Made by a program: the position numbers and the translations under genes. Positions 51,966 to 62,470 of a DNA stretch of 64,000 nucleotides are shown here, piece after piece. The stretch's first letter is position 1; each line of letters opens with the position of its first letter. This DNA is from Jeotgalicoccus aerolatus (GTDB lineage: Bacteria > Bacillota > Bacilli > Staphylococcales > Salinicoccaceae): NCBI RefSeq assembly GCF_014635205.1, contig NZ_BMCN01000001.1, positions 310,001-374,000 on the forward strand, in the 5' to 3' direction. The notes beneath the pieces are model-generated. The model did not search any database and was not told the origin of the DNA. It was given only the letters and a program-made list of their open reading frames with translations.

Positions 51966-54764
51966 TTATTTTAAAGCTTTCTCAATAATGCTTTGCTGTA
52001 CGAGTTTATAAGATCCGCCGTTACCTTCTGCAGTCGATGCACTTGCTTTTCTGCCGACGTAATTCAGTTCTGCTTTAGCAGGGACTAAGTCGAGCAGATA
52101 AGGCAGGATAAAGTGATATGCACCTTGGTTTTGCGGTTCTTCCTGAACGAAGCGCACTTCTTTCAGATTAGTTAAATCATCGAAGACAGCTTTAATTGCT
52201 TCTGCAGGGAACGGATACAGCTGTTCCAGTCTGATGATTAACAGCTCATCATTTTCTGTTTCAGCTTTCGCTTGTGCTTCCAGCAGATCGACTGCGACTT
52301 TACCGCTGGCGATGACTGCTGTTTTAACTTTAGTTTTCTTATATTCAGGCACGATAATTTCGTGGAACTGATTGTTTACAAATTCGCTGACCGGCTGGCT
52401 CGCTGTTGCGTTACGCAGCAGACTTTTCGGTGACATAACTACCAGCGGACGCATTTTTTCTGTGTTTAAGTACTTCGCTTGTCTTCTTAACAAGTGGAAG
52501 TAGTTTGCACTGCTTGATAAGTTCACAACAGTCATATTGTTTTCTGCACATAACTGTAAATATTTTTCCAGTCTTGCAGAAGAGTGTTCAGGACCTTGAC
52601 CTTCTTGCGCGTGCGGCAGCAGAAGTGTCAATGCAGTTCTTTCACCCCATTTAGAATGTGCAGATGACATGAATACGTCGAAGATCGGCTGCGCCATGTT
52701 TGAGAAGTCGCCGTACTGTGCTTCCCAAATTGTCAGTGCGCTGTTGTTTTCAACGTTGTAGCCGTATTCATAGGCAACGACTGCCATTTCAGTTAACGGT
52801 GAGTTATAAAGCTCAAATGATGCTTTAGCGTCACTGATATTGTGGAGCGGCGTGTGTTTCTTGCCTGTTTCTGGATCGTGCAGCACTGCGTGACGGTGTG
52901 CGAATGTACCGCGCTCAGCGTCTTCCCCTGTAAAGCGGATCGCTGTGCCGTCCTGGTTAATCGTTGCAAAGGCTAACGCTTCTGCATGTGCCCAGTCTAC
53001 AAGTGCACTGTCATCTTCAAACGGTTTTTTGCGGCGTGATAAAACGTTGTTCAGTTTTTTCATCGGCGCAAAGTCTTCCGGATAGTCAAGCAGTTCTTCG
53101 TTAATTTTAGCCAGTCTGTCGAGGGTAATATCTTCTTCAACTTCGTTGGCATGACCTTCTAAAATTTCATCCGGCGTCTTGATATCTTTAGTGACGACTG
53201 TATCAGCCTTATCGATTTTATCGTGCTCGGCTCTTAATTCATCCTGAATCGCCTGCATGATATTGTTTTTATCTTCTTCTGTAATGACGCCTTCACTAAC
53301 AAGCTGGTCGCCGTACAGATTATCGATAGATGGATAGTTGTTCACTTCGTTATAAAGCTCAGGATTCGTCGTCATCGGCTCATCCATTTCGTTGTGGCCG
53401 TAACGGCGGTAACCGATTAAGTCAATGACTAAATCTTTTTTGAATTTCTGACGGTACTGAATCGCAATGTCGATGACGCGGAGCACGTACTCCGGACGGT
53501 CAGCGTTAACGTGGAATACCGGCATATCGAAACCTTTAGCAATGTCTGATGCATATAAAGTTGAACGTCCGTCCCACTCTTCAGTCGTAAAGCCGATGCG
53601 GTTGTTAGTAATGATGTGCAGTGCACCGCCGACAGAATAACCTTCTAAGTTAGATAAGTTCATTGACTCAGGGTTGACACCTTGACCTGGGAAGGCAGCG
53701 TCACCGTGAATAATCACGCCGACAGAGTTATCGACATCGTGAACGGCTTTGCCCGCTTGATTCGTCTGTTCCTGTTGAGCGCGTGTGCGTCCTTGAACTA
53801 CAGGACCGACGATTTCAAGGTGTGACGGGTTATTCGCCAGAGTGACAGTCTGTTCAATCCCTTTGTCAGTTCTTGTTTTCACCCCGCCGAGGTGATATTT
53901 AACGTCGCCCATCCAGCCGTTAGTCAGTTTTAATGAACCATCTTCCGGCAGGAATTTCATAGGATCAGTCGACATAAACTCACTCAGCATCATTGCGTAC
54001 GGTTTTTGCAGCGTATGCGTCAGAACGTTTAAACGTCCGCGGTGCGCCATACCGATTTGCAGGTGTGGAATGTTTTCTTCAGCCATGCGCAGCAGCAGGT
54101 GGTCGAGCATTGGTACAAGCGAGTCAACACCTTCGATTGAAAAGCGTTTTGCGCCGACGAAGTTTTTGTGAAGGTATTTTTCAAATCCTTCAGTTTTTAC
54201 TAATTCTTTAAAAAGGTGAAGTTTTTCTTCATTTGAAAGATTAATTTCTCCATGACTTTCAATGGCATTCTGAAGCCAGTCTCTTTCTTCGCTGTTGTTA
54301 ATATGAGTGTATTCATATGACAGCGGAGAAGTATAGAGCTGTTCTAAATAGCGCGCTGCATCCAGTGCGTTATCGAACTTGCTGCCAAGTGCTTCTGAAA
54401 CGATATCCGCTGGCAGGCTTTCCAGATCAGCATCTGTAAAACCGTAGGCATTAAAATCAAAGTCAGGTGCATTGTTGATTTCCGGTTTGTATAACGGATA
54501 CACATCTGCTTTTAAATGACCATATTGTCTGATGTCATTTAACCACTGTAAAATACCTTTGATTTTGTCCTGTCCGGCTGAACTGAGTGCTTTCTCCGAT
54601 TGACGAGTATTACTTCCTTCATTTGTTGAAATGCTTTCGAATAAGAGCTGCATTTCTTCCGAAACTGAATTTGGGTCTTCTTTGTACATGTCAAAATACT
54701 CAAGAATCATACCCAGATTTGTTCCAAATCTTACAGGAGCATTCTCAACTTCATTTTGTTGCAT
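51966..54764 (-). CDS. odhA: 2-oxoglutarate dehydrogenase E1
   Basis: A 932-residue thiamin diphosphate enzyme. GMAHRGRLNVL, VIIHGDAAFPGQGV (ThDP/Mg region), DLIGYRRYGHNEMDEP, and the C-terminal transketolase-like part (LTIWEAQYGDF, LLLPHAQEGQGPEHSSAR) fit OdhA/SucA of usual Bacillota length. It decarboxylates 2-oxoglutarate and loads the lipoyl arm of OdhB. The ATG follows AAGAGGTGGCAGT. First gene of odhAB. Confidence 0.96.
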   Translation of the reverse strand: MQQNEVENAPVRFGTNLGMILEYFDMYKEDPNSVSEEMQLLFESISTNEGSNTRQSEKALSSAGQDKIKGILQWLNDIRQYGHLKADVYPLYKPEINNAPDFDFNAYGFTDADLESLPADIVSEALGSKFDNALDAARYLEQLYTSPLSYEYTHINNSEERDWLQNAIESHGEINLSNEEKLHLFKELVKTEGFEKYLHKNFVGAKRFSIEGVDSLVPMLDHLLLRMAEENIPHLQIGMAHRGRLNVLTHTLQKPYAMMLSEFMSTDPMKFLPEDGSLKLTNGWMGDVKYHLGGVKTRTDKGIEQTVTLANNPSHLEIVGPVVQGRTRAQQEQTNQAGKAVHDVDNSVGVIIHGDAAFPGQGVNPESMNLSNLEGYSVGGALHIITNNRIGFTTEEWDGRSTLYASDIAKGFDMPVFHVNADRPEYVLRVIDIAIQYRQKFKKDLVIDLIGYRRYGHNEMDEPMTTNPELYNEVNNYPSIDNLYGDQLVSEGVITEEDKNNIMQAIQDELRAEHDKIDKADTVVTKDIKTPDEILEGHANEVEEDITLDRLAKINEELLDYPEDFAPMKKLNNVLSRRKKPFEDDSALVDWAHAEALAFATINQDGTAIRFTGEDAERGTFAHRHAVLHDPETGKKHTPLHNISDAKASFELYNSPLTEMAVVAYEYGYNVENNSALTIWEAQYGDFSNMAQPIFDVFMSSAHSKWGERTALTLLLPHAQEGQGPEHSSARLEKYLQLCAENNMTVVNLSSSANYFHLLRRQAKYLNTEKMRPLVVMSPKSLLRNATASQPVSEFVNNQFHEIIVPEYKKTKVKTAVIASGKVAVDLLEAQAKAETENDELLIIRLEQLYPFPAEAIKAVFDDLTNLKEVRFVQEEPQNQGAYHFILPYLLDLVPAKAELNYVGRKASASTAEGNGGSYKLVQQSIIEKALK

Positions 54765-54873
54765 TGTACTGCCACCTCTTTATATTTTTTAAATACTCTT
54801 TACATCTTAAATTTTACCATTTTACCAAACTACATGAAAGCGTAATTGTTTATGTTCACCAATGTTTGACAAT

Positions 54874-56247
54874 TTATTTTTTTGGTTTTGGGAATTTAAT
54901 GTGAACCGTCGTAGATTCCCCTTCTGCACTTGAAATCCAAACTGTTCCGCGGTATAATTCAACAATTTTTTTGGCGATGGATAAGCCGAGACCATTGCCG
55001 CCCTGATCGCGGCTTCTCGATTTATCGACGCGGTAAAATCTGTTGAATACCTGATCGATTTCCTCTTTTGGAATACCGATGCCGCTATCCGTAATTTGAA
55101 TCTCAATACTGCCGTCATCAGCAGTCTCGGATGACACTGTAATGTGCTTATTCTCCGTATCGAATTTTATGGCGTTATCGAGGAAAATAATCAGCATCTG
55201 CTCAAAGTGATAATTATTGATCGGGTACATGACTCTGCCCTGCTCAAGCTTCGCTTCAAACGTATAATCCGGGTGAACTTTATCGAGACTGTCAAGCCGG
55301 CTGGTGATTTCATCGTTTAAATTAATATACTCATTTAACAGCGAGCCTTCCCCTTCGTTTTTTGTTAAGAGAAGAAGCTCCTCCACCAGCTTGTTAATGC
55401 GTTTCAATTCTTCAATTGAAATGCCGAGCGACTCATCGAGCACTTCCGGGCTGTTTCTGCCCCAGCGGTTAATCAGCTGCAGGTGACCCTGAATAATTTG
55501 CAGCGGGGTGCGCAGTTCGTGAGACGCATCTTCGACGAACTGTTTCTGCTGATTATAAGACTCTTCCAAGGCGCTCATCATATTATTAAAGGATTCAATC
55601 ATATAATCAGTCTCAACAATATTAGTTTTTAGATCCAGACGTTCGGCGAAGCCCTGGTTTTCATTTTTCTTCAGCTGACCGGTAAACTTGCCGATCGGCT
55701 TAACCATTTGAATCGAGAAGAAATAACTGATAATCGACGTAAATGTAATCGATAAAAACCCGATAATCGTCGCGATGAACAGCATCATGCGAATAATCGT
55801 ATTGTATTCGTTTAAAGGATGGACGACCGTCACATAGCCGTGCCAGTAATCCGACTGAAGCATTCTCGTGCCGACGAGATGATCCTCGCCGTCGATGCTC
55901 CGTCTTTCAATCACCGGATTGACAGTCGCTTCAAAATCCGTATCGATATCGAGCGTGGACCTGACCGGCCAGCGGTAGACCTCTTCCCCGCTCAGCGTGT
56001 ATAGCCCCATTTGCTGGTTATCGTAGAGGCTCGTATAGATTTCCCTTTCAGAAATCGAGTTGAACGGCTGATTTTCATACAGGGAACTGACGTCGGATAA
56101 GCTTCTCGATACCGACCGGTACTCCTGGTCCTTTAAATAAACACTCGTCGCGTAAATTAAAAGCGAGCTGAATAAGAGATAAGTAATCGTAATAATGAGA
56201 ATCGATAATTTCAGCCACTGGCTTCTGAGTGAAGTGGACGCTGTCAT
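54874..56247 (-). CDS. arlS: Sensor histidine kinase ArlS
   Basis: A 457-residue membrane kinase: TM1 (about 11-33), an extracellular region of about 120 residues, TM2 (about 150-172), a HAMP-like linker, HisKA with [14 protein letters not shown] (phosphorylated His), and the ATPase domain with DNAIKFD (N box), DSGIGIP and GGNGLGL (G boxes). In S. aureus ArlRS controls autolysis, adhesion and virulence. It overlaps arlR by four bases (ATGA). The odhA/arlS order is as in S. aureus. Confidence 0.93.
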   Translation of the reverse strand: MTASTSLRSQWLKLSILIITITYLLFSSLLIYATSVYLKDQEYRSVSRSLSDVSSLYENQPFNSISEREIYTSLYDNQQMGLYTLSGEEVYRWPVRSTLDIDTDFEATVNPVIERRSIDGEDHLVGTRMLQSDYWHGYVTVVHPLNEYNTIIRMMLFIATIIGFLSITFTSIISYFFSIQMVKPIGKFTGQLKKNENQGFAERLDLKTNIVETDYMIESFNNMMSALEESYNQQKQFVEDASHELRTPLQIIQGHLQLINRWGRNSPEVLDESLGISIEELKRINKLVEELLLLTKNEGEGSLLNEYINLNDEITSRLDSLDKVHPDYTFEAKLEQGRVMYPINNYHFEQMLIIFLDNAIKFDTENKHITVSSETADDGSIEIQITDSGIGIPKEEIDQVFNRFYRVDKSRSRDQGGNGLGLSIAKKIVELYRGTVWISSAEGESTTVHIKFPKPKK

Positions 56248-56918
56248 TGGCGGATCACATATCCGACACCGCGTACAGTCTCAATCAGTTTATCCTTGCC
56301 AAAAGGCTTTAACTTATTGCGCAGATATCTGATATACACATCGACGACATTCGTCTCGACTTCACTGTCGTAACCCCATATAATATCGAGAATCTGTTCG
56401 CGCTTCATGACGATGCCCATATTTTTCACGAGCAGATGCAGCAGCTCGTGCTCCGTTTTAGTCAGCTCGATTGGCGTATCATCAATGGCAACCGTATAAG
56501 CTGACGTATCGATAGAAATCCCGTGCAGATCGAGCGTATCGTGACTCGTCTCAGCCGACTTGTTGCGGCGCATAATCACTCTGAGGCGCGCCAGCAGCTC
56601 TTCAATTTCAAAGGGCTTCACGATATAATCATCCGCCCCGTAATCGAGACCGACGACTTTATCGTACGTGTCACCTTTGGCCGTAATAATTATAATCGGC
56701 GTATCTTTCGTTTTCCGAAGCCGTCTGCAGACTTCGAGACCATTCAGCTTAGGCAGCATCAAGTCTAAAAGAATGACATCGTAATCATTCTCCGATGCCA
56801 GATTAAACCCTTCCTGGCCATCCTCGGCCAAAGTTACACTGTAGCCTTCATGGCCTAATTCCAATTCTATGAAACGGGCTAAATTCGTTTCGTCTTCAAC
56901 AACTAATACTTCCGGCAT
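56244..56918 (-). CDS. arlR: Response regulator ArlR (OmpR/PhoB family)
   Basis: A 224-residue regulator from ATG 56918 ([13 protein letters not shown]), preceded by AGGTGAGG; a GTG nine bases upstream is less likely. The receiver has ED, LLDLMLP (phosphorylated Asp about 51), TAKGD and [12 protein letters not shown] winged-helix DNA-binding domain follows ([15 protein letters not shown]..., [12 protein letters not shown]-like end). First gene of arlRS. Confidence 0.94.
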   Translation of the reverse strand: MPEVLVVEDETNLARFIELELGHEGYSVTLAEDGQEGFNLASENDYDVILLDLMLPKLNGLEVCRRLRKTKDTPIIIITAKGDTYDKVVGLDYGADDYIVKPFEIEELLARLRVIMRRNKSAETSHDTLDLHGISIDTSAYTVAIDDTPIELTKTEHELLHLLVKNMGIVMKREQILDIIWGYDSEVETNVVDVYIRYLRNKLKPFGKDKLIETVRGVGYVIRQ

Positions 56919-57064
56919 AAGCCTCACCTACTTTGTCTACATATTATCATGAAATATTTAAAATTTGAAAACTAAAGCTGTGTTCTGGCTGATTCCCGTG
57001 CGGGCTGGGTTCATTTGGAGGATAAAGAGCGGGGTTTGGCGAGGATTTTTACTTAGGTGATGAG

Positions 57065-57263
57065 CACAGTGTCAGTCAAAGCTGTTTGACTGACAGTGTA
57101 GTTTTTTAAGTATCTCGGGAATCCTTTTTTGGGCTGGATCTCGGTCACAGTGTCAGTCAAAGTTGTTTGTCTGACAGTGTAGCTCTTTTAAGTATCTGCC
57201 AAATCCTTTTTTGAGCTAAATCCAATCCACAGTGTCAGTCAAAGCCATTTGACTGACAGTGTA
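57065..57263. repeat. Hairpin repeat, three direct units of about 82 bases
   Basis: Hairpins ACAGTGTCAGTCAAA...TTTGACTGACAGTGT at 57065, 57146 and 57228 (stem about 15 bp), joined by conserved spacers (AAGTATCT, AATCCTTTTTTGGGCT). The same unit occurs once inverted at 48939. Confidence 0.92.
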
Positions 57264-57298
57264 GCCCTCCCTACAAAAAGTATCTGCCAAATCCCACA

Positions 57299-57338
57299 AA
57301 AAAAGCTCCCCGTCCGGCGTCCGCCGGACAGGGAGCTG
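57299..57338 (-). terminator. Terminator of the acetyltransferase gene
   Basis: AGCTCCCTGTCCGGCGG...CGCCGGACGGGGAGCT then seven T on the minus strand. Confidence 0.88.
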
Positions 57339-57343
57339 ATATA

Positions 57344-57964
57344 TTAACTTACAATTGTATTCGGTGTTTCCATCATGTAACTCTGCTGTTTAATCAGCAG
57401 ATTAGTTTTAACTTCCGGCCACTCGTCATCGATAATTGAATAGATGATTAAATTGCGCGGCACACCATGAAGGGCGCGTTCTTTACGGATGACGCCTTCT
57501 TTCGTAAAGCCGATGCGCTCGATGGCCTTGTTGCTGCGGACGTTTCTTTCATCTGCCCGCACTTGGACGCGCATCAATTTTAAGACTTCGAAGCAGTATT
57601 CTAAAAGCAGGAATTTGCTGTCGGAGTTTATAAATGTGCGCTGGGCTTTCGTGCCGAACCAGGAGGCGCCGATTTCTGCGCTCTGGCGTTCGTAGTCCAT
57701 ATGCTGAATCCGCGTGGCGCCGACGACTTCGCCGGTTGCTTTTAATATGACAACAAACGGAATTGAAGTCAGCTGATTACGCAGTTCAATTGCACTTTGA
57801 ATCCATTCGCTCATGGCTTCTTCAGTGGTTGCCTGAAACAGCATGTAGGTCCATATACTGTCGTGATTAATTTCCTGCAGTTCTTTTGCATGACTCAGCT
57901 GCATGGGCACCAGTCTGATTCTGTCGTTTTCGAGCGTAATGTTTTCGTATAAATTTATTGCCAT
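57344..57964 (-). CDS. GNAT acetyltransferase, RimJ/RimL type
   Basis: A 206-residue acetyltransferase. ITLENDRIRLVPMQLSHAKE, then GEVVGATRIQHMD, SAEIGASWFGTKAQRT, and RSNKAIERIGFTKEGVIRKE show the acetyl-CoA site (Q/RxxGxG/A is loose) and the N...A.E..GF motif of RimJ/RimL-like N-acetyltransferases. The substrate is unknown; relatives act on protein N-termini or small amines. The ATG follows GCGAGGTGAGAAAAT. Separate transcript. Confidence 0.85.
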   Translation of the reverse strand: MAINLYENITLENDRIRLVPMQLSHAKELQEINHDSIWTYMLFQATTEEAMSEWIQSAIELRNQLTSIPFVVILKATGEVVGATRIQHMDYERQSAEIGASWFGTKAQRTFINSDSKFLLLEYCFEVLKLMRVQVRADERNVRSNKAIERIGFTKEGVIRKERALHGVPRNLIIYSIIDDEWPEVKTNLLIKQQSYMMETPNTIVS

Positions 57965-58057
57965 ATTTTCTCACCTCGCGTTATATTTTCAGAAAGCAAT
58001 TTCATTATAGGTCCTGGAAATATTTTAAGCAATAAAAATATGAGCAAATAAATTTAT

Positions 58058-58681
58058 TTAAATCAGCGCCGGTTTTTTAAGCTTATGATGGAGCAGCGCA
58101 CTCGTGCCGACAACGACTGCCAGACCGATGACAACGCCGGCCAGCACGTCTGTTGGATAGTGCACGCCGAGGTAAACTCTGGATGATGAAATCATCAGTA
58201 TAAATGTCGCACATACGGTCATCAACAGTGCTTTATTATTTAAATTAGTATGACCGATAATCGTGCCGAGCGACCCGAAAAATATCGTTGATCCGACTGC
58301 GTGACCGCTTGGAAAACTGAAGCCCGAAATTTCAATCAGACGAAGGAGAGACGGACGCTCGCGGTCGAATGAATGTTTCAGCGCCGGAACTAAAATCGTC
58401 GATGCCAGCATTGAAATAACGATAAAGAGCGTATGAATCTTTAATTTATACAGCATTAAAATTGAAATTAGAATTAAAGACATTACGATCATCGATAATA
58501 CTTCGCCGAGCTGGGTGAAGCCGAGCATCAGCGCCGTCGTTATAAAACTTTCCGATGCGTAAATGAATTCGTAGACTTCGCGGTCGATCCAGCGGCCGAG
58601 TCTCGATTCATGAAAGATGGCGATAACGCCGAATATTAAAGTGAAGACTAGAAATAAAGACATTTTTTTCTGGCGGCTCAC
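58058..58681 (-). CDS. PAP2-family membrane phosphatase
   Basis: A 207-residue protein with about five helices. The acid-phosphatase signature is complete: KHSFDRERPS, SFPSGHAVGS, and SRVYLGVHYPTDVLAG. Likely substrate: undecaprenyl pyrophosphate or a phospholipid phosphate; next to murG the former is attractive but unproven. It overlaps murG by four bases. Confidence 0.88.
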   Translation of the reverse strand: MSRQKKMSLFLVFTLIFGVIAIFHESRLGRWIDREVYEFIYASESFITTALMLGFTQLGEVLSMIVMSLILISILMLYKLKIHTLFIVISMLASTILVPALKHSFDRERPSLLRLIEISGFSFPSGHAVGSTIFFGSLGTIIGHTNLNNKALLMTVCATFILMISSSRVYLGVHYPTDVLAGVVIGLAVVVGTSALLHHKLKKPALI

Positions 58682-59754
58682 TGTGACGCCTCCTCGATTA
58701 ATTTGTCTGCAAGCGATGCAGGTTCAAAGCCGTGCTTAAACTGAGTCATTTTATAAGTGATTTCACTGTAATTTTTTTCGATAAAATCCAGTTTCTCAAA
58801 TAAGTTCTCCCGATTCAAATGCTCTTCCTCGAGCAGTTCAGCGTAGCCCTGTTTTTTAAAGTACTTGGCATTTTGAATTTGATCGCCGCGGCTCTGATCT
58901 AAACCGAGCGGGACGAGAATCATTGGTTTTTTTGCCAGCAGCAGTTCAAATATTGCGTTAGAGCCGCTCCGTGAAATAACAATATCGCTAATTGCCAGCA
59001 AATCGGCGAGTTCGTCGTTAACAAATTCGTACTGTATATAGCCGGGGCTTTTAATTTTATCGTTTGTATTGCCTTTACCGGTTAAATGAATCACCTGATA
59101 TTTGTCAGTGAGTGCGTCGATATTAGCATGCACAAATTCATTAATCTTTTTGGCGCCAAGTGAGCCGCCCATAATAATGACGACAGGTTTAGCCGAATTA
59201 AAGCCGGTTAAAGCATGGCCTTTTTCGTTGCTGCCGGCTAAGAGCTCGGGACGAATAACTGGTCCGAGATATTCAGCGTTTGTATCAGTGAACTTGTCGA
59301 CTGTTTTTTCAAAAGTACAGTACACTTTAGTCGCAAATTTTCCGGCGATTCTATTAGCGAGACCCGGCGTTAAATCCGATTCGTGAATATAGACCGGAAC
59401 ATCTGTCGCAGCCGCTGCCAAAACGACAGGAACTGAGACGAAGCCGCCTTTAGAAAAGACGAACAGCGGTTTTTCACGTTTTAAGATTTTCTTGGCATCG
59501 GTGACGCCTTTAACCACTTTAAAAATATCTTTTAAATTTTCAAATGATAAATAACGGCGCAGCTTGCCGCTTGAAATTTCATGATAAGGAATATCGAGAT
59601 CTTTAATAATATCTTTCTCGATTCCTTTTTTTGAACCGATATAATGCGGTTGGACATTTTTCTTTTCCAGTTCAGGGATTAAGAGTTTGTTCAGCATCAC
59701 ATGGCCGACTGTACCGCCGCCTGTCAACATCACTTTTTTATTTTCTGAAACCAT
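58678..59754 (-). CDS. murG: UDP-GlcNAc:lipid I N-acetylglucosamine transferase MurG
   Basis: A 358-residue GT28 enzyme making lipid II at the inner membrane face. LTGGGTVGHV (G loop; the usual Ala is Val), HESDLTPGLANRI, IIMGGSLGAKKINEF and SRSGSNAIFELL with PLGLDQSRGDQ form the donor site. The ATG follows GGAGGGCGCGT. Its stop overlaps the PAP2 start. Confidence 0.93.
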   Translation of the reverse strand: MVSENKKVMLTGGGTVGHVMLNKLLIPELEKKNVQPHYIGSKKGIEKDIIKDLDIPYHEISSGKLRRYLSFENLKDIFKVVKGVTDAKKILKREKPLFVFSKGGFVSVPVVLAAAATDVPVYIHESDLTPGLANRIAGKFATKVYCTFEKTVDKFTDTNAEYLGPVIRPELLAGSNEKGHALTGFNSAKPVVIIMGGSLGAKKINEFVHANIDALTDKYQVIHLTGKGNTNDKIKSPGYIQYEFVNDELADLLAISDIVISRSGSNAIFELLLAKKPMILVPLGLDQSRGDQIQNAKYFKKQGYAELLEEEHLNRENLFEKLDFIEKNYSEITYKMTQFKHGFEPASLADKLIEEASQ

Positions 59755-59814
59755 ACGCGCCCTCCATAATACTTATTGACTTTACTTTAAACTATTTATT
59801 ATTCAGCGACAAGA

Positions 59815-59851
59815 AAAATTCCGTACATGCTCTCGCCGGTACGGAATTTTA
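59815..59851 (-). terminator. Terminator of ctpA
   Basis: AAATTCCGTAC...GTACGGAATTT TTC on the minus strand. Confidence 0.75.
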
Positions 59852-59853
59852 TC

Positions 59854-61413
59854 TTATTCTTTGTCTTCTTCTGTTAAATTCTGCTCATCTTCAACGACCG
59901 GCGGAATGTGCGTGGCATTATTCCGGGCCTGCTGTTCGATTTCTTTAATGGACATGTCGCCGTTAATATAATCGATTAAATAATTGAGCTGAGCATCGTT
60001 GTTATTAATTTTCTCGCGGATATCGCTGAGTAATTCCGTTGTTGTATCACCTGTGACAATGCCGTCGGCTTCCAGGTTTTTATCGTTTTGATAGCTTGTC
60101 ACTGCCTGAGTCAGATTTGCATCGAAATTCTCATCGAAAGTTGTAATATTGTAGCCGAGCTCATCGAGTGCGACCTTAATGGACAATACTTTTTCATTCG
60201 TCTGACCTTCTGTGAAGACTTCGTCTTCGGTCAGAAGCTGAATGCGGTAGTAATCCGGATTAATCAGTTCGATATCCGGTGTAATGCCTTCGTCCTGCAC
60301 CCATGTTTTTTCAGGTGTCAGCCATTTAGTGTTCGTATATTTCAGCATAGAGTTATCTTTAAACTCTGACGTCCGCTGTACGACACCTTTACCGAATGAC
60401 GTTGTCCCTGCAATCTGCACGTCAGTTAAATCATTTAGAGCGCCTGTAAATACTTCTGAAGCACTGGCTGATCCTTCATTGATTAAAATGTAGACATCAT
60501 CGAATGATTCTGTATTCTCATTTTTCTCATTTTCAGTGACGATTTCCTGCTGATTGCCCTGGTTGTCTTCAAGGTAAAGCGCAGTCGTATCAGGATCGAC
60601 GAACTGGTTGATCAATGTCACGGCTTCGTTTAGCAGACCGCCTGGATTATAGCGGAAGTCGACGATCAGTTCTTTGACACCGTCTTCTGCTGCCTGATCG
60701 ATAAATTTACTGAACTCATCGGTCGTGCCCTGCTGGAATCTGTTGACACTGATATGGCCGACGCCTTCAATTTCTTCGTAAGTGACACTGTCGATGTGAA
60801 TCGTATCTCTCGTGACGGTAACATCTGATGAGCTGCCCTCGCCGCGCTGAATCGTTAAGACAACATCTGTGCCTTTTTCACCGCGGATCAGCTGGACTGC
60901 ATCCGTCGTCGTCATACCTTCAAGCGATTCACCGTCAACAGCAAGAATCTGGTCACCCGGTTCAAGGCCTGCCTCTTCTGCAGGTGATCCCTTCATCGGA
61001 CTGGAAATGATAATCTTGCTGCCTTCCTGCATCACTTCAGCACCGATGCCTTCAAAGTCACCGGTAATGCTTTCTTCGAAGTCGCCGGTTTCATCGATAT
61101 TCATATATTCACTGTAAGGATCTTCAAGTCCTTCGACCATGCCGCGGATCGATGATTCAATGAGAGCGTCAGAATCGACATCCTCGTAATAGTTTTCAGT
61201 CAGCGTATCGTAGACGCTGTACAGTTTAGCAAATTCAGTACGGGTATCCGTGCCGACGTTAACAGCGCGTTCCTGGTTATTGGAAATTGATATTGCTGTA
61301 ATAATCACACTGATTATTATCGTCGTTAAAATAATGACGATAAACCAGAATATATTCATTTGAACGGAACGGGTTTTTCGCTGTTCGTTCGGTTGCTTGT
61401 TATCTTCGCTCAA
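59854..61413 (-). CDS. ctpA: Carboxyl-terminal processing protease CtpA (S41)
   Basis: A 519-residue membrane-anchored serine protease: TM helix (about residues 20-43), a PDZ domain (GIGAEVMQEGSKIIISSP and SPAEEAGLEPGDQILAVDGE), the S41 core with NEGSASASEVF (catalytic Ser) and SFGKGVVQ (Lys), and a C-terminal peptidoglycan-binding domain (KVALDELGYN...). It processes exported or wall proteins. TTG 61413 is favoured, six bases after AGGTG; a GTG at 61422 overlaps that site. Confidence 0.9.
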   Translation of the reverse strand: MSEDNKQPNEQRKTRSVQMNIFWFIVIILTTIIISVIITAISISNNQERAVNVGTDTRTEFAKLYSVYDTLTENYYEDVDSDALIESSIRGMVEGLEDPYSEYMNIDETGDFEESITGDFEGIGAEVMQEGSKIIISSPMKGSPAEEAGLEPGDQILAVDGESLEGMTTTDAVQLIRGEKGTDVVLTIQRGEGSSSDVTVTRDTIHIDSVTYEEIEGVGHISVNRFQQGTTDEFSKFIDQAAEDGVKELIVDFRYNPGGLLNEAVTLINQFVDPDTTALYLEDNQGNQQEIVTENEKNENTESFDDVYILINEGSASASEVFTGALNDLTDVQIAGTTSFGKGVVQRTSEFKDNSMLKYTNTKWLTPEKTWVQDEGITPDIELINPDYYRIQLLTEDEVFTEGQTNEKVLSIKVALDELGYNITTFDENFDANLTQAVTSYQNDKNLEADGIVTGDTTTELLSDIREKINNNDAQLNYLIDYINGDMSIKEIEQQARNNATHIPPVVEDEQNLTEEDKE

Positions 61414-61474
61414 AATATGCACCTAATTTCTACCTATGTATTACTCATATATTATCAGTTTAGCGGCCTAAAGA

Positions 61475-61506
61475 AAAGAAAAGAACAGTGAAATCACTGT
61501 TCTTCA
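61475..61506 (-). terminator. Terminator of deoD
   Basis: GAACAGTGATTTCACTGTTC then TTTTCTTTTCTTT on the minus strand. Confidence 0.75.
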
Positions 61507-61520
61507 TCATGATAGATATA

Positions 61521-62234
61521 TTATTTTCCGATAAACGGCACTGCTGCATCGAGTGCAACTTCAATCATATCGTTGAAAGTAGTCTGTCTTTCTTCTGCAG
61601 ACGTGACTTCGCCTGTAATCAGGTGATCAGAAATTGTCAGAATAGCAAGCGCACGCGCTTTGTATTCTTCAGCAATAGTAAACAGGGCTGCAGATTCCAT
61701 TTCAACGGCAAGTACTCCGTAGTCAGCGAGCTGCTTCGTGTCTGTTTTAGAATCGTAGAAAGAGTCTGCTGTGTAAACATTGCCGACTTTAACATCGAGA
61801 CCGCGTTTTTGAGCTTCGTTGTAACTCGATAACAGCAATTCAAAGTTTGACGTCGGAGCGTAGCTCACATTGTCGAACAGTTTAGTGTTTTGGAATGAGT
61901 CAGTCGTTGCACTTTGTGCAATCACAACGTCGCGGACTTTAACTTCTTCTTTTAAGGCACCGGCCGTACCGACGCGGATTAAGTTTTTAACGCCGTAATC
62001 GCGCATTAATTCATGAATGTAAATCGAAATTGACGGAACACCCATGCCTGTACCCTGTACAGAAATTCTTTTGCCTTTGTAAGTTCCTGTATAGCCGAAC
62101 ATGTTGCGGACTTCGTTGTAGCAGACCACGTCTTCTAAAAATGTTTCAGCGATATACTTGGCACGGAGCGGATCCCCCGGCAGTAAAATAGTATCGGCGA
62201 TATCGCCTTTTTGTGCATTAATATGAACACTCAT
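61521..62234 (-). CDS. deoD: Purine-nucleoside phosphorylase DeoD
   Basis: A 237-residue trimeric/hexameric NP-I enzyme: [36 protein letters not shown] (phosphate site), [17 protein letters not shown] (ribose site) and [10 protein letters not shown]. It splits purine nucleosides with phosphate. ATG 62234 is behind GAGGAGATGAAAG; further upstream in-frame codons belong to the spacer and the yozE end. It is 13 bases after yozE. Confidence 0.95.
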   Translation of the reverse strand: MSVHINAQKGDIADTILLPGDPLRAKYIAETFLEDVVCYNEVRNMFGYTGTYKGKRISVQGTGMGVPSISIYIHELMRDYGVKNLIRVGTAGALKEEVKVRDVVIAQSATTDSFQNTKLFDNVSYAPTSNFELLLSSYNEAQKRGLDVKVGNVYTADSFYDSKTDTKQLADYGVLAVEMESAALFTIAEEYKARALAILTISDHLITGEVTSAEERQTTFNDMIEVALDAAVPFIGK

Positions 62235-62247
62235 ACTTTCATCTCCT

Positions 62248-62469
62248 CTATGATTGTAGCCATTCTTTGTAATCTGAAAAACTTTCATCAAACGTATCTA
62301 ATGATATATTAAGATACGGGTTCTTTTCAAGATAATCTGAAATTTCATGGTAATTATTTGAGTATTTTGGAAAAGACATGTCGTCAGCGATATGATTTGC
62401 CAGTTTACCGGTGTCATTTTTCGCACCGGCTTGTGTTTTCATATACTGATAATATGGACGGTCTTTCAT
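62248..62469 (-). CDS. yozE: YozE-family SAM-like protein
   Basis: A 73-residue protein (FYxYM-like [40 protein letters not shown]) of the YozE_SAM_like family, a small helical bundle of unknown function. ATG 62469 overlaps the end of msrB; the ribosome binding site GGTGAG is in the msrB end. Part of the msrA-msrB-yozE run. Confidence 0.88.
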   Translation of the reverse strand: MKDRPYYQYMKTQAGAKNDTGKLANHIADDMSFPKYSNNYHEISDYLEKNPYLNISLDTFDESFSDYKEWLQS

Positions 62470-62470
62470 A

